A DNA stretch of 64,000 nt from positions 372,001 to 436,000 of the forward strand of contig NZ_JAUSUQ010000001.1 in the NCBI RefSeq assembly GCF_030814135.1, written 5' to 3'. The stretch comes from Caldalkalibacillus uzonensis. Its GTDB lineage: Bacteria > Bacillota > Bacilli > Caldalkalibacillales > Caldalkalibacillaceae. The translations under genes were made by a program, and so were the position numbers. Shown here in pieces: positions 9,297 to 18,919 of the stretch. Below the pieces are notes generated by a model. The model had not been told where the DNA came from, did no database searches, and worked only from the letters and a program-made list of their open reading frames with translations. Position 1 is the first letter of the stretch. Each line of letters begins with the position of its first letter.

Positions 9297-11567
9297 CTAC
9301 TCCGTCAAGATGAGATATTCCTTCACCTTGGTGGGGCTGTTGCGTTTTAATAGGGCAATCCCACGGCGGGCACGGGTCATTTTCTCCACCTGCGCCAGAT
9401 CAATGGAACGAATGGCTCCGCGGCCGGTTTCAATCTGGATTTGGGCCAGTCTCTCTCCTTCAGGGATCACATAGCCGCTGACCACCTCATCATATTCTTT
9501 TAAGTTAATGCCTTTGACCCCCTGTGCTTTTTGGCCCACTTCACTCACTTCTTCCCCACTGAACCACAGCAAATAGCCCTGCCTGCTGCCTATGACGATA
9601 TCTTCATGGCCAGTGGTGAGGTGAACGGCCAGCACCTCATCTCCGGCTTTGAGTTTGAGAGCTACCATTGGCTTGGAATAACGCTGGGCCTCATACTCAG
9701 CCAAGGGTGTCTTCTTGACCATGCCCTGCCGGGTGAAGAAGAGCAGTTTGCGCTCATCACCAGCGAAATCGATGACATTGTGGGCAGCCACGATGCGTTC
9801 ATCCTTATCGATGGGGATCAGGTTGCTGATGTGCTGACCCAGCTCCTTCCAGCGGATATCAGGCAGTTCATGCACAGGGAGATAGAGATAGCGCCCTTTG
9901 TTGGTAAAGAGCAGTAACGTATGGGTGGTGTTGGATTCATACTGGAAGAGCAGTTCGTCCTCCTCTTTCATGCCCACTTCTTCCCCATTAGAGGCGGCAT
10001 AGGAACGGAGGCTGGTCCGTTTCACATAGCCGTCCCGCGTCACCGTGACGATCACATTTTCCTGTGGCACCATGACCTCCAGGTTAATGTTTAACTCTTC
10101 GATTTCTTCCTGAATCTCGGTGCGGCGTTCGTCGGCATACTTCTCCTTGATTTGCCCCAGCTCTGTTTTGATGACGTCAATTAACCTGGCCTCACTGCCC
10201 AGAATCGTTTCCAGCTCTTCAATTTTGCGCTTCAGTTCCTGCGCTTCTTCTTCCAGCTGGGTAATATCCGTATTGGTCAAACGGTACAGCTGCAAAGTGA
10301 CAATCGCTTCCGCCTGCTGTTCCGTAAAACCAAATTGAGCCATCAGATTTTCCTTGGCATCCCCTTTGTTTTTGGAAGCCCTGATCGTGGCAATCACGTC
10401 ATCCAAAATAGAGATGGCCTTGATCAAACCTTGCACAATGTGCTCCCGCTCCCGGGCTTTGGACAGATCATACTGGCTGCGCTTTTTGACCACTTCTTTC
10501 TGATGATCAATATAGGCTTGCAGCAATTGCTTCAGGTTAAGCAATTTTGGTGCCTTATTATGTATGGCCACCATGTTAAAGTTGTACGAAATTTGCAAGT
10601 CGGTATGCTTAAACAGGTAATTAAGCACGCCTTCTGCATCGGCATCCTTTTTCAGTTCAATCACAATGCGCAGGCCGCTGCGGTCTGTTTCATCGCGTAC
10701 CTCAGCAATACCTTCCACTTTGCGGTCAAGGCGACATTCATCAATTTTGCGGACCAACTGGGCTTTATTGACCTCATAGGGGATCTCAGTAATCACAATT
10801 TGCTCCCGTCCGCCTTTAACCACATCAAAGGATGTTTTGGCCCGCAGCACGATTTTGCCTTTGCCCGTCTCATAGGCTTGCTTAATGCCTTCGATACCCT
10901 GGATAATGCCTCCCGTGGGGAAATCGGGGCCGCGCAGGACTGTCATCAGTTCGTCCACCGTCACAGCAGGGTTGTCCAGCTGCATCAGCACGGCGTCAAT
11001 GACCTCACCCAGGGGATGGGGCGGGATTTCCGTGGCGTATCCGGCGGAAATGCCAGTCGAGCCGTTCACCAACAGATTAGGAAAACGGGCCGGCAACACT
11101 GTAGGCTCTTTGGTTGTATCATCAAAGTTAGGCGCGAAAGCGACCGTCTCCCGGTCAATATCCCGCAGCATCTCGGCAGCAATGCTGGACAAGCGGGCCT
11201 CTGTATAACGCATGGCCGCCTGCGGATCGCCATCCATACTGCCGTTGTTGCCATGCATTTCAATCAGGATATGGCGCATTTTCCAATCCTGGGACATGCG
11301 CACCAGCGCATCATACACCGATGTGTCACCGTGAGGGTGGTAATTGCCGATCACCGTACCCACTGTTTTAGCTGATTTGCGGAAAGGCTTGTCATGCGTG
11401 TTCCCTTCTTTGAACATGGCGTACAAAATCCGCCGTTGCACCGGCTTCAACCCGTCCCGCACGTCGGGCAAGGCCCGGTCCTGAATAATATATTTGGAAT
11501 AGCGGCCAAAGCGGTCGCTGATGATCTCTTCAAAGGGTAAATCTAGAAATTTCTCCAACAAAGACAA
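9297..11567 (-). CDS. parC: DNA topoisomerase IV subunit A
   Basis: A 756-residue type IIA topoisomerase subunit. The winged-helix/CAP region has KPVQRRILYAMF, HPHGDTSVYDALVRMSQDWKMRH (quinolone-determining region, residues 77-99) and the catalytic Tyr121 in AAMRYTEARLS. A coiled-coil follows at about 370-480, and then a short beta-pinwheel domain. It lacks a gyrase-type GQRG box, and its partner encoded just upstream is ParE, so it is topoisomerase IV, which decatenates daughter chromosomes. At 756 residues it is somewhat shorter than the B. subtilis protein (about 800). It starts at TTG (11567), one base after the parE stop, with GGGGAGG at a good distance. Confidence 0.93.
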   Translation of the reverse strand: MSLLEKFLDLPFEEIISDRFGRYSKYIIQDRALPDVRDGLKPVQRRILYAMFKEGNTHDKPFRKSAKTVGTVIGNYHPHGDTSVYDALVRMSQDWKMRHILIEMHGNNGSMDGDPQAAMRYTEARLSSIAAEMLRDIDRETVAFAPNFDDTTKEPTVLPARFPNLLVNGSTGISAGYATEIPPHPLGEVIDAVLMQLDNPAVTVDELMTVLRGPDFPTGGIIQGIEGIKQAYETGKGKIVLRAKTSFDVVKGGREQIVITEIPYEVNKAQLVRKIDECRLDRKVEGIAEVRDETDRSGLRIVIELKKDADAEGVLNYLFKHTDLQISYNFNMVAIHNKAPKLLNLKQLLQAYIDHQKEVVKKRSQYDLSKAREREHIVQGLIKAISILDDVIATIRASKNKGDAKENLMAQFGFTEQQAEAIVTLQLYRLTNTDITQLEEEAQELKRKIEELETILGSEARLIDVIKTELGQIKEKYADERRTEIQEEIEELNINLEVMVPQENVIVTVTRDGYVKRTSLRSYAASNGEEVGMKEEDELLFQYESNTTHTLLLFTNKGRYLYLPVHELPDIRWKELGQHISNLIPIDKDERIVAAHNVIDFAGDERKLLFFTRQGMVKKTPLAEYEAQRYSKPMVALKLKAGDEVLAVHLTTGHEDIVIGSRQGYLLWFSGEEVSEVGQKAQGVKGINLKEYDEVVSGYVIPEGERLAQIQIETGRGAIRSIDLAQVEKMTRARRGIALLKRNSPTKVKEYLILTE

Positions 11568-11568
11568 C

Positions 11569-13545
11569 CTATCTTGCCTCCCCTGTCAATACAATTTTTT
11601 GGTTCATCAACAGCTCTTCGTCATCTTCCAAGCTAAAGGCCACGTTGCTTTCGATCCACTTGCGGCGCGGCTCCACCTTGTCACCCATCAGGATGGACAC
11701 CCGCCGCTCAGCCCGGGCAGCATCATCCAAGGTGACCCGGATCAGGGAGCGTGTTTCCGGGTTCATCGTGGTTTCCCACAACTGGTCCGCATTCATCTCG
11801 CCCAAACCTTTATACCGCTGAATGGTGTAACCCTTGCCTACCTTTTTCACTGCGGCGGCCAGTTCCTGCTCATCCCAGGCATAGACCACCACTTCGTTCC
11901 TTCCTGTCCCTTTGCTTACCTTATACAGCGGGGGCAAGGCAATGTACACTCTCCCGGCTTCAATCAGCGGGCGCATATAGCGGTAAAAGAAGGTGAGCAG
12001 CAACACCTGGATATGGGCCCCGTCCGTATCTGCGTCGGTCATGATGATCACTTTGTGGTAATTGGCCTCTTCCAGGGTAAAATCAGCGCCGACACCGGCT
12101 CCAATCGTATGTATGATGGTGCGGATTTCTTCATTTTTCAGAATGTCTTCCAGCTTGGCTTTTTCAGCGTTGATCACTTTCCCCCGCAAAGGAAGGATGG
12201 CCTGAAAGCGGCGGTCCCGTCCCTGCTTGGCTGAACCGCCTGCTGAATCCCCTTCCACCAGGAACAGCTCATTACGTGAGGCATCTTTGGATTGGGCCGG
12301 GGTCAGTTTACCGCTCAACAGTGCCTCTTTTTTCTTGCCCTTCTTGCCGGAGCGGGACTCTTCCCGGGCTCTTTTCGCTGCTTCCCTGGCCTGGGCGGCC
12401 CGGATTGCTTTTTTAATCAGGCTGCTGGCCACATCAGGGTTTTCCTGCAGGTAGATCAAGAGGCGCTCAGCCACAAAAGTGTCCACCGCTGAGCGGGCCT
12501 CCGGCGTGCCCAACTTGCCTTTGGTTTGGCCCTCAAACTGCAGTTTTTCTTCCGGCACCCGAATGGAGACAATGGCCGTTAACCCTTCCCGGACGTCGGA
12601 ACCTTCCAGGTTTTTATCCTTTTCTTTTAACAACCCTGCTTTGCGGGCATACTCGTTAAACTGGCGGGTCATAGCCGTTTTAAAGCCCGCTTCATGTGTG
12701 CCACCGTCTTTAGTGCGCACATGATTAACGAACGAGAGCACATTTTCAGAAACACCGTCATTATATTGGAAAGCAATTTCCATCTCAATGCCATTCTGCT
12801 CACCCTGAAAGAAAACCACTGGATGGAAAGTGGTTTTATCTTCGTTGATATATTCTACAAAAGCCTCGATGCCGTTTTCAAACTGAAAAATGTCCTGCCG
12901 CACCTGTTCACTGTCACGTTCGTCTTTGACTTCAATGGTTAAGCCTCTGAGCAGAAAGGCTGCTTCCCGGCAGCGTTCGGCCAAAATATCGTATTGGAAC
13001 TTCACTGTGCTGAAAATGGAAGCATCCGGCTTAAAGCGCACACAGGTCCCTGTCTTTGTGCTGGTGCCAGTGACCTCCAGCCCGGTCACCGGCTGGCCAC
13101 CATTTTCAAAGCGCTGCCGGTAGACTTTCCCATCGCGCTGAATGGTCACTTCCAGCCATTCGGACAAAGCGTTGACCACGGAGGCACCCACCCCGTGCAA
13201 ACCACCTGACGTCGCATACCCTCCTTGTCCAAATTTTCCTCCGGCATGTAAAACAGTAAAAATCACTTCCGGTGTCGGTTTGCCAATTTTATGTATACCT
13301 GTGGGAATCCCTCTTCCCTCATCCTCCACACTGACGCTGCCGTCTGTATGGAGCGTCACTCTGATATGATTACCGTAGCCTGCCAGGGCTTCATCCACCG
13401 CGTTATCAAGTATTTCATACACCAGGTGGTGAAGACCTTTTGTATCGGTGCTGCCAATGTACATACCCGGCCGTTTGCGCACGGCATCCAGGCCCTCCAG
13501 CACCTGAATGGCATCATCATTATAGTCATAGCTAATGTTGGCCAC
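11569..13545 (-). CDS. parE: DNA topoisomerase IV subunit B
   Basis: A GHKL ATPase-type subunit of about 658 residues. It shows [22 protein letters not shown] and [20 protein letters not shown] in the ATPase domain, then the TOPRIM domain with [19 protein letters not shown] and [18 protein letters not shown]. It supplies ATP-driven strand passage for ParC. The frame opens with TTG-ATA-GTG; the GTG at 13545 is 9 nt from the AGAGGGG site, and the TTG at 13551 is too close, so GTG is preferred. parE and parC are practically abutting and form one unit. A weak promoter (TTGTAA and TAGGAT) may lie in the 300-bp gap upstream. Confidence 0.93.
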   Translation of the reverse strand: MANISYDYNDDAIQVLEGLDAVRKRPGMYIGSTDTKGLHHLVYEILDNAVDEALAGYGNHIRVTLHTDGSVSVEDEGRGIPTGIHKIGKPTPEVIFTVLHAGGKFGQGGYATSGGLHGVGASVVNALSEWLEVTIQRDGKVYRQRFENGGQPVTGLEVTGTSTKTGTCVRFKPDASIFSTVKFQYDILAERCREAAFLLRGLTIEVKDERDSEQVRQDIFQFENGIEAFVEYINEDKTTFHPVVFFQGEQNGIEMEIAFQYNDGVSENVLSFVNHVRTKDGGTHEAGFKTAMTRQFNEYARKAGLLKEKDKNLEGSDVREGLTAIVSIRVPEEKLQFEGQTKGKLGTPEARSAVDTFVAERLLIYLQENPDVASSLIKKAIRAAQAREAAKRAREESRSGKKGKKKEALLSGKLTPAQSKDASRNELFLVEGDSAGGSAKQGRDRRFQAILPLRGKVINAEKAKLEDILKNEEIRTIIHTIGAGVGADFTLEEANYHKVIIMTDADTDGAHIQVLLLTFFYRYMRPLIEAGRVYIALPPLYKVSKGTGRNEVVVYAWDEQELAAAVKKVGKGYTIQRYKGLGEMNADQLWETTMNPETRSLIRVTLDDAARAERRVSILMGDKVEPRRKWIESNVAFSLEDDEELLMNQKIVLTGEAR

Positions 13546-13761
13546 TATCAAGAACCCCTCTCAAAACTTTATTTCCTAGCTCCTTATATTTTCGGTGTGA
13601 GACATTTCGGGAACATATGTTTTTTATCATCCTACCATCTTTATCGTCATTTTACAATCTCATGTCATTATGTTACTCAACAGTCGTCCAAAATGGAAGG
13701 ACCAACGTTAATGAACCCGGACCATGATCAAAGGCCAGGTTGTTGGAGATGTGATAACCAA

Positions 13762-13789
13762 CATAGTTTAAAGGTAACGAGTCATACTA
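13762..13789 (+). promoter_or_regulatory. Forespore (SigG-like) promoter candidate
   Basis: CATA (13762-13765) and CATACTA (13783-13789) are 17 bp apart on the plus strand, which fits the SigG pattern gHATR-N17/18-CATnnTA. The same arrangement with the same spacing stands before the 59-residue gene at 23794. Transcription would start near 13798, ahead of the small gene at 13847. The rest of the roughly 300-bp parE-to-13847 gap shows no clear gene. Confidence 0.4.
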
Positions 13790-13846
13790 AGGAGGGAGTA
13801 TGCGGCTCAGTTTAACAGACAGTATGTAAAAAGGAGCGATAGAGCG

Positions 13847-14230
13847 ATGACAATGCCTAACAATGAAAAAGCCATTATAGCTGGTTTTAAAACCATGAGA
13901 GATGCCGAACAAGCCCTAGAGGCCTTAAAAAAACTGCCTGTTGTTGACATGCGTGTGAACAGGATGAGTGAACACCCCATCGAAGAGTTGGACACCGACC
14001 CGCAAAATGCTATTACCGGTGATTTTCCAGGTCTGGCCAATGCCGTGTATAATACCGTTATGGACCTGAACAGCAGTGTTTTGGTTAACGCGGACCCCAG
14101 TGCATCGGGACTGAGTGACGGCGGCGGGGATAACAACATCGGCACTGATGTGGTACTGACCGTTGTGGTCAATGAGGATCAGTTTGCACAGGCCAAACAA
14201 ATTGTCCAGCAACACGGAGGTCAATTTTAA
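13847..14230 (+). CDS. Small protein of unknown function, stress-protein-like
   Basis: A 127-residue soluble protein. It opens with a beta-alpha unit (KAIIAGFKTMRDAEQALEALKKL) and ends with another (VVLTVVVNEDQFAQAKQIVQQHGGQF), separated by an acidic, glycine-rich linker with GLSDGGGDNNIG. The layout recalls the YflT/general stress protein 17M-like domain, where a small residue-rich linker joins two such units, but I cannot assign the family with certainty. AAAAAGGAGCG lies before the ATG at 13847; a second ATG two codons later is also possible. It is followed by a terminator that is repeated 71 bp downstream. The SigG-like promoter upstream would make it a sporulation-time gene, which is inference. 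Confidence 0.75.
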   Translation: MTMPNNEKAIIAGFKTMRDAEQALEALKKLPVVDMRVNRMSEHPIEELDTDPQNAITGDFPGLANAVYNTVMDLNSSVLVNADPSASGLSDGGGDNNIGTDVVLTVVVNEDQFAQAKQIVQQHGGQF

Positions 14231-14250
14231 TAGTACAGCCCGCTGACGAA

Positions 14251-14276
14251 GCTCGCCAATCGGCGAGTTTTCTTTA
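14251..14276 (+). terminator. Rho-independent terminator, copy 1
   Basis: Stem CTCGCC/GGCGAG with loop AATC, followed by TTTTCTTT. It lies 21 bp after the stop of the small gene. The same 26 bases recur at 14322-14347. Confidence 0.85.
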
Positions 14277-14321
14277 CACTAAAGTATAAGGGCAACTACG
14301 CCTCTGTCTTCGCCCTAAAGG

Positions 14322-14347
14322 GCTCGCCAATCGGCGAGTTTTCTTTA
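14322..14347 (+). terminator. Rho-independent terminator, identical copy 2
   Basis: An exact 26-base copy of 14251-14276, with 45 bp of unrelated sequence between the two. It lies about 97 bp before ispG, so it protects ispG from readthrough. A local duplication is the simplest origin. Confidence 0.8.
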
Positions 14348-14443
14348 TTAAACATATGAGTTATAATGAGGTGAGTAGTGTTGTCAAGCCTGTTCTTTAC
14401 ATAAACAGGTTAACTTTTGTGGTGAAATAAAGGAGCGATCAGC

Positions 14444-15538
14444 ATGTATCATCGTACGCAAACGCGTCCTGTTCGCGTCGGCAACTTAACCATTGGCGGC
14501 AATGACCAAGTGGTGATCCAAAGCATGACCACGACCAAAACGCATGATGTAGACGCTACTGTGGCCCAAATTAACCGCTTGGCAGAGGCCGGATGTCAAA
14601 TAGTCCGTGTTGCCTGCCCGGATATGCGTGCGGCTGAAGCCATTCCAGAGATTAAAAAGCGGATTGACATCCCCCTTGTAGCTGATATCCATTTTGACTA
14701 TAAACTGGCCTTAAAAGCCATCGAAGGCGGCATTGACAAAATTCGCATTAATCCCGGGAACATTGGAAAAAGGGAAAAAGTAGAAGCGGTTGTCAAAGCG
14801 GCCAAGGAAAGGGGCATTCCAATTCGGATCGGTGTGAACGCGGGGTCCCTGGAAAAGCGCATTCTGGAGAAATACGGCTATCCGACGGCAGACGGCATGG
14901 TAGAAAGTGCCTTATACCATATTTCCATCCTGGAAGAACTTGATTTCCATGACATTGTCGTTTCACTGAAAGCTTCCGACGTGCGCCTGGCCATAGAAGC
15001 TTATCAAAAGGCAGCCAAAACCTTTAATTATCCTTTGCACCTGGGGATTACTGAAGCTGGCACCTTGTTTGCCGGCACCGTCAAAAGTGCAGCTGGATTG
15101 GGTGCTCTCTTGGCCCAGGGCATCGGTTCCACCATTCGCGTCTCTTTAAGTGCCGATCCGGTTGAAGAGGTCCGGGTGGCCCGTGAACTGTTAAAAACCT
15201 TTGGCTTGGCGGCGAATGCAGCCACGCTGATCTCCTGCCCCACTTGTGGCCGGATTGAAATCGACCTGATATCTATTGCCAATGAAATTGAAGAGTATAT
15301 TGCCAAAATCAAGGCTCCGATTAAAGTCGCTGTTCTGGGCTGTGCAGTTAATGGACCGGGTGAAGCCAGGGAAGCGGACATCGGTATCGCCGGGGCCCGC
15401 GGAGAAGGCCTCTTGTTCAGGCACGGTGAAATCATCCGCAAAGTGCCGGAAGAAACCATGGTGGAAGAGCTTAAAAAAGAAGTGGATAAGCTGGCTGAAG
15501 AGTACTTTAAGAAGCAAAAAGCTGAACAAATCCAATAA
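14444..15538 (+). CDS. ispG: 4-hydroxy-3-methylbut-2-en-1-yl diphosphate synthase
   Basis: A 364-residue IspG (GcpE), the [4Fe-4S] enzyme that converts methylerythritol cyclodiphosphate to HMBPP in the non-mevalonate isoprenoid pathway. The TIM-barrel part carries [14 protein letters not shown] and RINPGNIG. The cluster ligands are Cys265, Cys268 (SCPTCGR) and Cys300 ([11 protein letters not shown]), with Glu at the expected fourth position after GPGE. The length fits the short bacterial form. The ATG at 14444 follows AAAGGAGCG. Its product feeds the heptaprenyl chain made by hepS/hepT at the other end of the window. A possible co-transcribed small gene follows 70 bp downstream. Confidence 0.95.
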   Translation: MYHRTQTRPVRVGNLTIGGNDQVVIQSMTTTKTHDVDATVAQINRLAEAGCQIVRVACPDMRAAEAIPEIKKRIDIPLVADIHFDYKLALKAIEGGIDKIRINPGNIGKREKVEAVVKAAKERGIPIRIGVNAGSLEKRILEKYGYPTADGMVESALYHISILEELDFHDIVVSLKASDVRLAIEAYQKAAKTFNYPLHLGITEAGTLFAGTVKSAAGLGALLAQGIGSTIRVSLSADPVEEVRVARELLKTFGLAANAATLISCPTCGRIEIDLISIANEIEEYIAKIKAPIKVAVLGCAVNGPGEAREADIGIAGARGEGLLFRHGEIIRKVPEETMVEELKKEVDKLAEEYFKKQKAEQIQ

Positions 15539-15608
15539 CCCGCTGTACCTCAACTCACTATTTAATCGTTGTATGAAGGATTTAAGCAGTTGATTCAGGA
15601 GGAGAATC

Positions 15609-16007
15609 ATGTTTTTTTCAAAAAAAAGCGGATATCATGCGCTCGTTTTGTACATTCATCATGATCATCCCCAGCCTTTGCTTGTGGTCATGCCAAGTGA
15701 TGTGGCAGGTGATGTGTTGTCCACCTTAAAAAAATTTGAAAAATCATCCTTAAATACTGAAACATATATAGGCTCATTAGGTCCGTTTGCCATCATTCAT
15801 GAAATCCGCAGCTTTGAGAAAATCGCCATTCACAACGATGGTTTGCCGTGGAGCGAGCCGATGCTGTACACCGATTTTGCCAAAAAAATCAGTGACCGTC
15901 TGCAGGAATTCATGGATGATGTGCCCTCAGACATTGAGGAAGAACTGGTTTACTTTGTCGGAGAGTTTACCATGATGCAGGACAACGGCTTTGTGGCTCC
16001 TTTCTAA
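15609..16007 (+). CDS. Hypothetical protein (132 residues)
   Basis: A 132-residue soluble protein that I do not recognise. It starts with a short basic stretch (MFFSKKSGYHALVLYIHH), has alternating beta and alpha segments, and has an acidic C-terminal half (FMDDVPSDIEEELVYFVGEFTM). There are no Cys residues and no membrane segment. An AGGAGGAGAA site precedes the ATG. It may be read from the ispG transcript, since the gap is only 70 bp and shows no promoter or terminator. It is followed by a good terminator at 16056-16084. Confidence 0.7.
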   Translation: MFFSKKSGYHALVLYIHHDHPQPLLVVMPSDVAGDVLSTLKKFEKSSLNTETYIGSLGPFAIIHEIRSFEKIAIHNDGLPWSEPMLYTDFAKKISDRLQEFMDDVPSDIEEELVYFVGEFTMMQDNGFVAPF

Positions 16008-16055
16008 ACCGAACAGGCAGACAAACAATAGACAAGGGCTATCAGGTATACAATA

Positions 16056-16084
16056 AGCGGGGATGCATTCCCCGCTGTTCTTAT
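16056..16084 (+). terminator. Rho-independent terminator after the 15609 gene
   Basis: Stem AGCGGGGA/TCCCCGCT with a 5-nt loop, then GTTCTTAT. It lies between convergent genes, so it ends the ispG-side transcript and may also help stop the nth transcript. Confidence 0.7.
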
Positions 16085-16102
16085 GCCTTCCATAATAGCC
16101 AC

Positions 16103-16756
16103 TCAGACACATTTCTGTTTAAAACGCTTCTTTCCTTCACGGCACATATCGAACAAAGGACATACCTCACATTGGGGATTTTGCGCCTTGCAATGGTACC
16201 GCCCAAAAAAAATGAGACGATGGTGAGTAATGGCCCACTCCTCTTTGGGCACTTTTTTCATCAGTGTTTTTTCCACCTGCAAGGGGCTGTCTTTCCAGCG
16301 GCAAATCCCCAGGCGCTTGGTCACCCGTTCCACATGGGTATCCACGGCGATAGCCGGATAGCCAAAAGCTGTGGACATAATCACATTGGCGGTTTTGCGG
16401 CCGATGCCGGGCAATTGCATCAATTCCTCATGGGAACGGGGGATTTCACCATTATATTTTTCAATCAGGATTTGGCACATCTTTTTTATATTTTTGGCCT
16501 TATTGCGGTACAAACCGATTTGGCGGATATCCTGTTCCAATTCCTCCAACGGAACACGCACATAATCTTCCGGTGTGCGGTATTTTTTAAACAGATCTTT
16601 GGTCACTTTATTGACCATTTGGTCTGTGCATTGGGCCGAAAGCATCACCGCAATGGTTAATTCAAACGGATTGGAATGATTTAATTCACAATGTGCATCA
16701 GGAAACATCTCAGCGATAGTATCCAGCACATGGCGAACTTGTTTTTTGGTCAGCAA
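16103..16756 (-). CDS. nth: Endonuclease III
   Basis: A 217-residue base-excision DNA glycosylase/AP lyase for oxidised pyrimidines. The helix-hairpin-helix LPGIGRKTANVI holds the catalytic Lys121, the GVD-type loop VDTHVERV holds Asp139, and the [4Fe-4S] ligands are Cys189, Cys196, Cys199 and Cys205 (spacing 6-2-5). It is last in the aspB-asnS-dnaD-nth order known from B. subtilis. The start is TTG at 16756, read from AAAGGTGA, 6 bp after the dnaD stop. Confidence 0.95.
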   Translation of the reverse strand: MLTKKQVRHVLDTIAEMFPDAHCELNHSNPFELTIAVMLSAQCTDQMVNKVTKDLFKKYRTPEDYVRVPLEELEQDIRQIGLYRNKAKNIKKMCQILIEKYNGEIPRSHEELMQLPGIGRKTANVIMSTAFGYPAIAVDTHVERVTKRLGICRWKDSPLQVEKTLMKKVPKEEWAITHHRLIFFGRYHCKAQNPQCEVCPLFDMCREGKKRFKQKCV

Positions 16757-16762
16757 GATTAA

Positions 16763-17500
16763 TCACCTTTCAAGCCAATTATAAAACGGAAACTCAACCG
16801 TTTCATTATACTCTGTTTTACCTGTTTTTGATGCTTGTTGGCGACGAAACTGTTTAATATGATCACGTACCGCTTCCACGGATCTTAATCCGTTTTTTTG
16901 CCAGTCGAGCAGGATCTTATCAATATAGCGCAGAGAGCGTTTGTTGGCGATAACGGCTTCTTTTAAGGCCAGCAAAATAATGTGTGGATCAAGCTGGTCT
17001 TCATCCAGCCAAGTGGTAATGGTTTCACACTCCATGGGGCTCAGGGGCCGGCCAAACTCTTGCTCAAAACGCTTGAAAATGAGCCCCTCCGCCGCTTCAG
17101 GACGTTCCACTTCAGCCGGCCAAACATCCCGCTCTTTCGCTGCTGCAACTTCCTCCACATTGATGGTCAAATACCGGCACAGTTTCTCCCATAACGGTTC
17201 AAGGGAGAAATGTTCCACCACACGGTTGTTTTCATCCAGGTTTGAGCGAATGTCCAGAAACCTCTCTTTTCGCAAGCGGTTCAGCATTCTGGTTAATTCC
17301 GCCTGTGAACAGGTCATCCGCTCCTCCAACTGTTTAATGCTGGGGAAAGAAATACCCTCACTCACAAAAGCGTGAATATGGATTAACAACATCATTTCGG
17401 TATCAGACAAATGCAGTTTTTTATAGTTTTCCAGCAGCAGATGAGGAATTGAGGCGTTACCTTTGTTCATCCATTTTGCCCATTCATGTACTGAAATCAC
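16763..17500 (-). CDS. dnaD: DNA replication initiation protein DnaD
   Basis: A 245-residue DnaD. The N-terminal winged-helix oligomerisation domain (IPHLLLENYKKLHLSDTEMMLLIHIHAF, then a wHTH) is followed by the DnaB_2/DnaD C-terminal domain (FEQEFGRPLSPMECETITTWL, residues about 142-165, and the YIDKILLDWQKNGL motif near 204-217). The YxxxIxxxW motif used for DNA binding is present. It helps load the replicative helicase at oriC and at restart sites with DnaB and DnaI. The start is a GTG at 17500 behind GGGAGGAGAGAGG. It sits between asnS and nth as in B. subtilis. Confidence 0.93.
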   Translation of the reverse strand: MISVHEWAKWMNKGNASIPHLLLENYKKLHLSDTEMMLLIHIHAFVSEGISFPSIKQLEERMTCSQAELTRMLNRLRKERFLDIRSNLDENNRVVEHFSLEPLWEKLCRYLTINVEEVAAAKERDVWPAEVERPEAAEGLIFKRFEQEFGRPLSPMECETITTWLDEDQLDPHIILLALKEAVIANKRSLRYIDKILLDWQKNGLRSVEAVRDHIKQFRRQQASKTGKTEYNETVEFPFYNWLER

Positions 17501-17527
17501 TGCCTCTCTCCTCCCCGGCTCAAAAGT

Positions 17528-18817
17528 TTACGGGTATAAACGGTTTAATAAACGCGGGAACGGAATGGTTTCCCGGACATGTTTCGTTCCGGTAATCCAA
17601 GCCACTGTCCGCTCCAGGCCCAGCCCAAATCCTGAATGGGGCACGGTACCATACTGACGCAGATCCAAATACCACTGGTAAGCCTCCCGCGAGAGTTGGT
17701 GCTGTTCAAAACGTTGCTCCAGCAGAACAGGATCATCAATGCGTTGGCTGCCGCCGATAATTTCGCCATACCCTTCGGGGGCAATCAGATCAGCACAAAG
17801 CACCACTTCAGGACGGTCAGGGTCCGGTTTCATATAGAAAGCTTTAATTTCTGTAGGATAACGGGTAATAAACACCGGCTTGTCAAACTCTTCGGCAATA
17901 GCTGTTTCATCAGGTGCACCAAAGTCTTCTCCCCACTTGATGTCGTGCCCTTTATCTTGCAGGAGTTGAATGGCCTGGTCATAAGTGATGCGCGGAAACG
18001 GGGCTTCCACCTTTTCCAATAGCGTCGTATCCCGTTCAAGCACCGCCAGTTCCTGTCTGCAATTTTTCAGTACCGTTTGCACGATATGCGTGACAAAACG
18101 CTCCTGGATCTGAAGATTCTCCTCGTGATCGACAAAGGCCATCTCCGGTTCTACCATCCAAAACTCAATCAGGTGGCGGCGGGTTTTAGACTTTTCCGCC
18201 CGGAACGTGGGCCCGAACGAATAGACCTTGCCAAAAGCCATTGCCGCTGCTTCCATGTAGAGCTGGCCGCTTTGGGACAGGTAGGCATCTTCGTCGAAAT
18301 ACTTGGTATGGAACAGGGAAGTCGTTCCTTCTGCCGACGTCGGCGTTAAGATCGGCGGGTCCACTTTGACGAAGTTTTCTTTGTTGAAAAAGTCATGGAT
18401 GGCCTGAATAATGTGATGGCGAATGGTTAACAGGGCATGCTGCCGCTTGGAACGGATCCACAAATGACGGTGATCCATCAGGAATTCAGTGCCATGCTCT
18501 TTGGGTGTAATGGGATAATTCTCTGCGATTTGAATCACGTCGATGTCGGTGACAGATAATTCATAGCCGCTCGGCGCACGTTCATCTTCCCGTACGACAC
18601 CTGTCACATACAGGGAGCTTTCCTGGGTTAATTCCTTGGCTGCCTCCCATACCTCTGGGGGCACTTCCTTTTTCACCATCACACCTTGAATAAATCCTGT
18701 TCCGTCGCGCAATTGTAGAAACTGGATTTTACCACTGGACCGCTTGTTATATAACCATGTGCCAATGGTGACTTCCTGGCCGACATATCGTCCCACTTCT
18801 GCAATCGTGATTTTCAA
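17528..18817 (-). CDS. asnS: Asparaginyl-tRNA synthetase
   Basis: A class IIb synthetase of 429 residues that charges tRNA-Asn. It has an N-terminal OB-fold anticodon domain ([26 protein letters not shown]). The catalytic core carries motif 2 ([21 protein letters not shown]) and motif 3 ([15 protein letters not shown]). The frame extends to 18835, but the GGAGGGA site (18824-18830) is only 2 nt from the ATG at 18823 and 8 nt from the TTG at 18817; TTG gives the length typical of the family (430 residues in B. subtilis). No T-box leader is seen upstream. It lies about 100 bp downstream of aspB. Confidence 0.93.
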   Translation of the reverse strand: MKITIAEVGRYVGQEVTIGTWLYNKRSSGKIQFLQLRDGTGFIQGVMVKKEVPPEVWEAAKELTQESSLYVTGVVREDERAPSGYELSVTDIDVIQIAENYPITPKEHGTEFLMDHRHLWIRSKRQHALLTIRHHIIQAIHDFFNKENFVKVDPPILTPTSAEGTTSLFHTKYFDEDAYLSQSGQLYMEAAAMAFGKVYSFGPTFRAEKSKTRRHLIEFWMVEPEMAFVDHEENLQIQERFVTHIVQTVLKNCRQELAVLERDTTLLEKVEAPFPRITYDQAIQLLQDKGHDIKWGEDFGAPDETAIAEEFDKPVFITRYPTEIKAFYMKPDPDRPEVVLCADLIAPEGYGEIIGGSQRIDDPVLLEQRFEQHQLSREAYQWYLDLRQYGTVPHSGFGLGLERTVAWITGTKHVRETIPFPRLLNRLYP

Positions 18818-18919
18818 CGCCATTCCCTCCAGCAATGATTGATGTCTTATGCTGCATGTGTAAAACGGTTCACCGTAACATTATACATGGTTATGGCCGG
18901 TGAGAAAAGCAAGGGCCTT

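Noticed and set aside
10335-11375. Plus-strand open frame of 346 codons
   Set aside because: It is the antisense shadow of parC, which has complete topoisomerase motifs; the shadow has no ribosome site and no family pattern.
13800-13829. Nine-codon frame with a good ribosome site before the 13847 gene
   Set aside because: If the SigG-like promoter is used, transcription starts at about 13798, leaving no room for the site; too short to support otherwise.
14251-14347. Repeated 26-mer as a CRISPR fragment
   Set aside because: Only two copies, each a terminator with a T-run; no array or cas genes.
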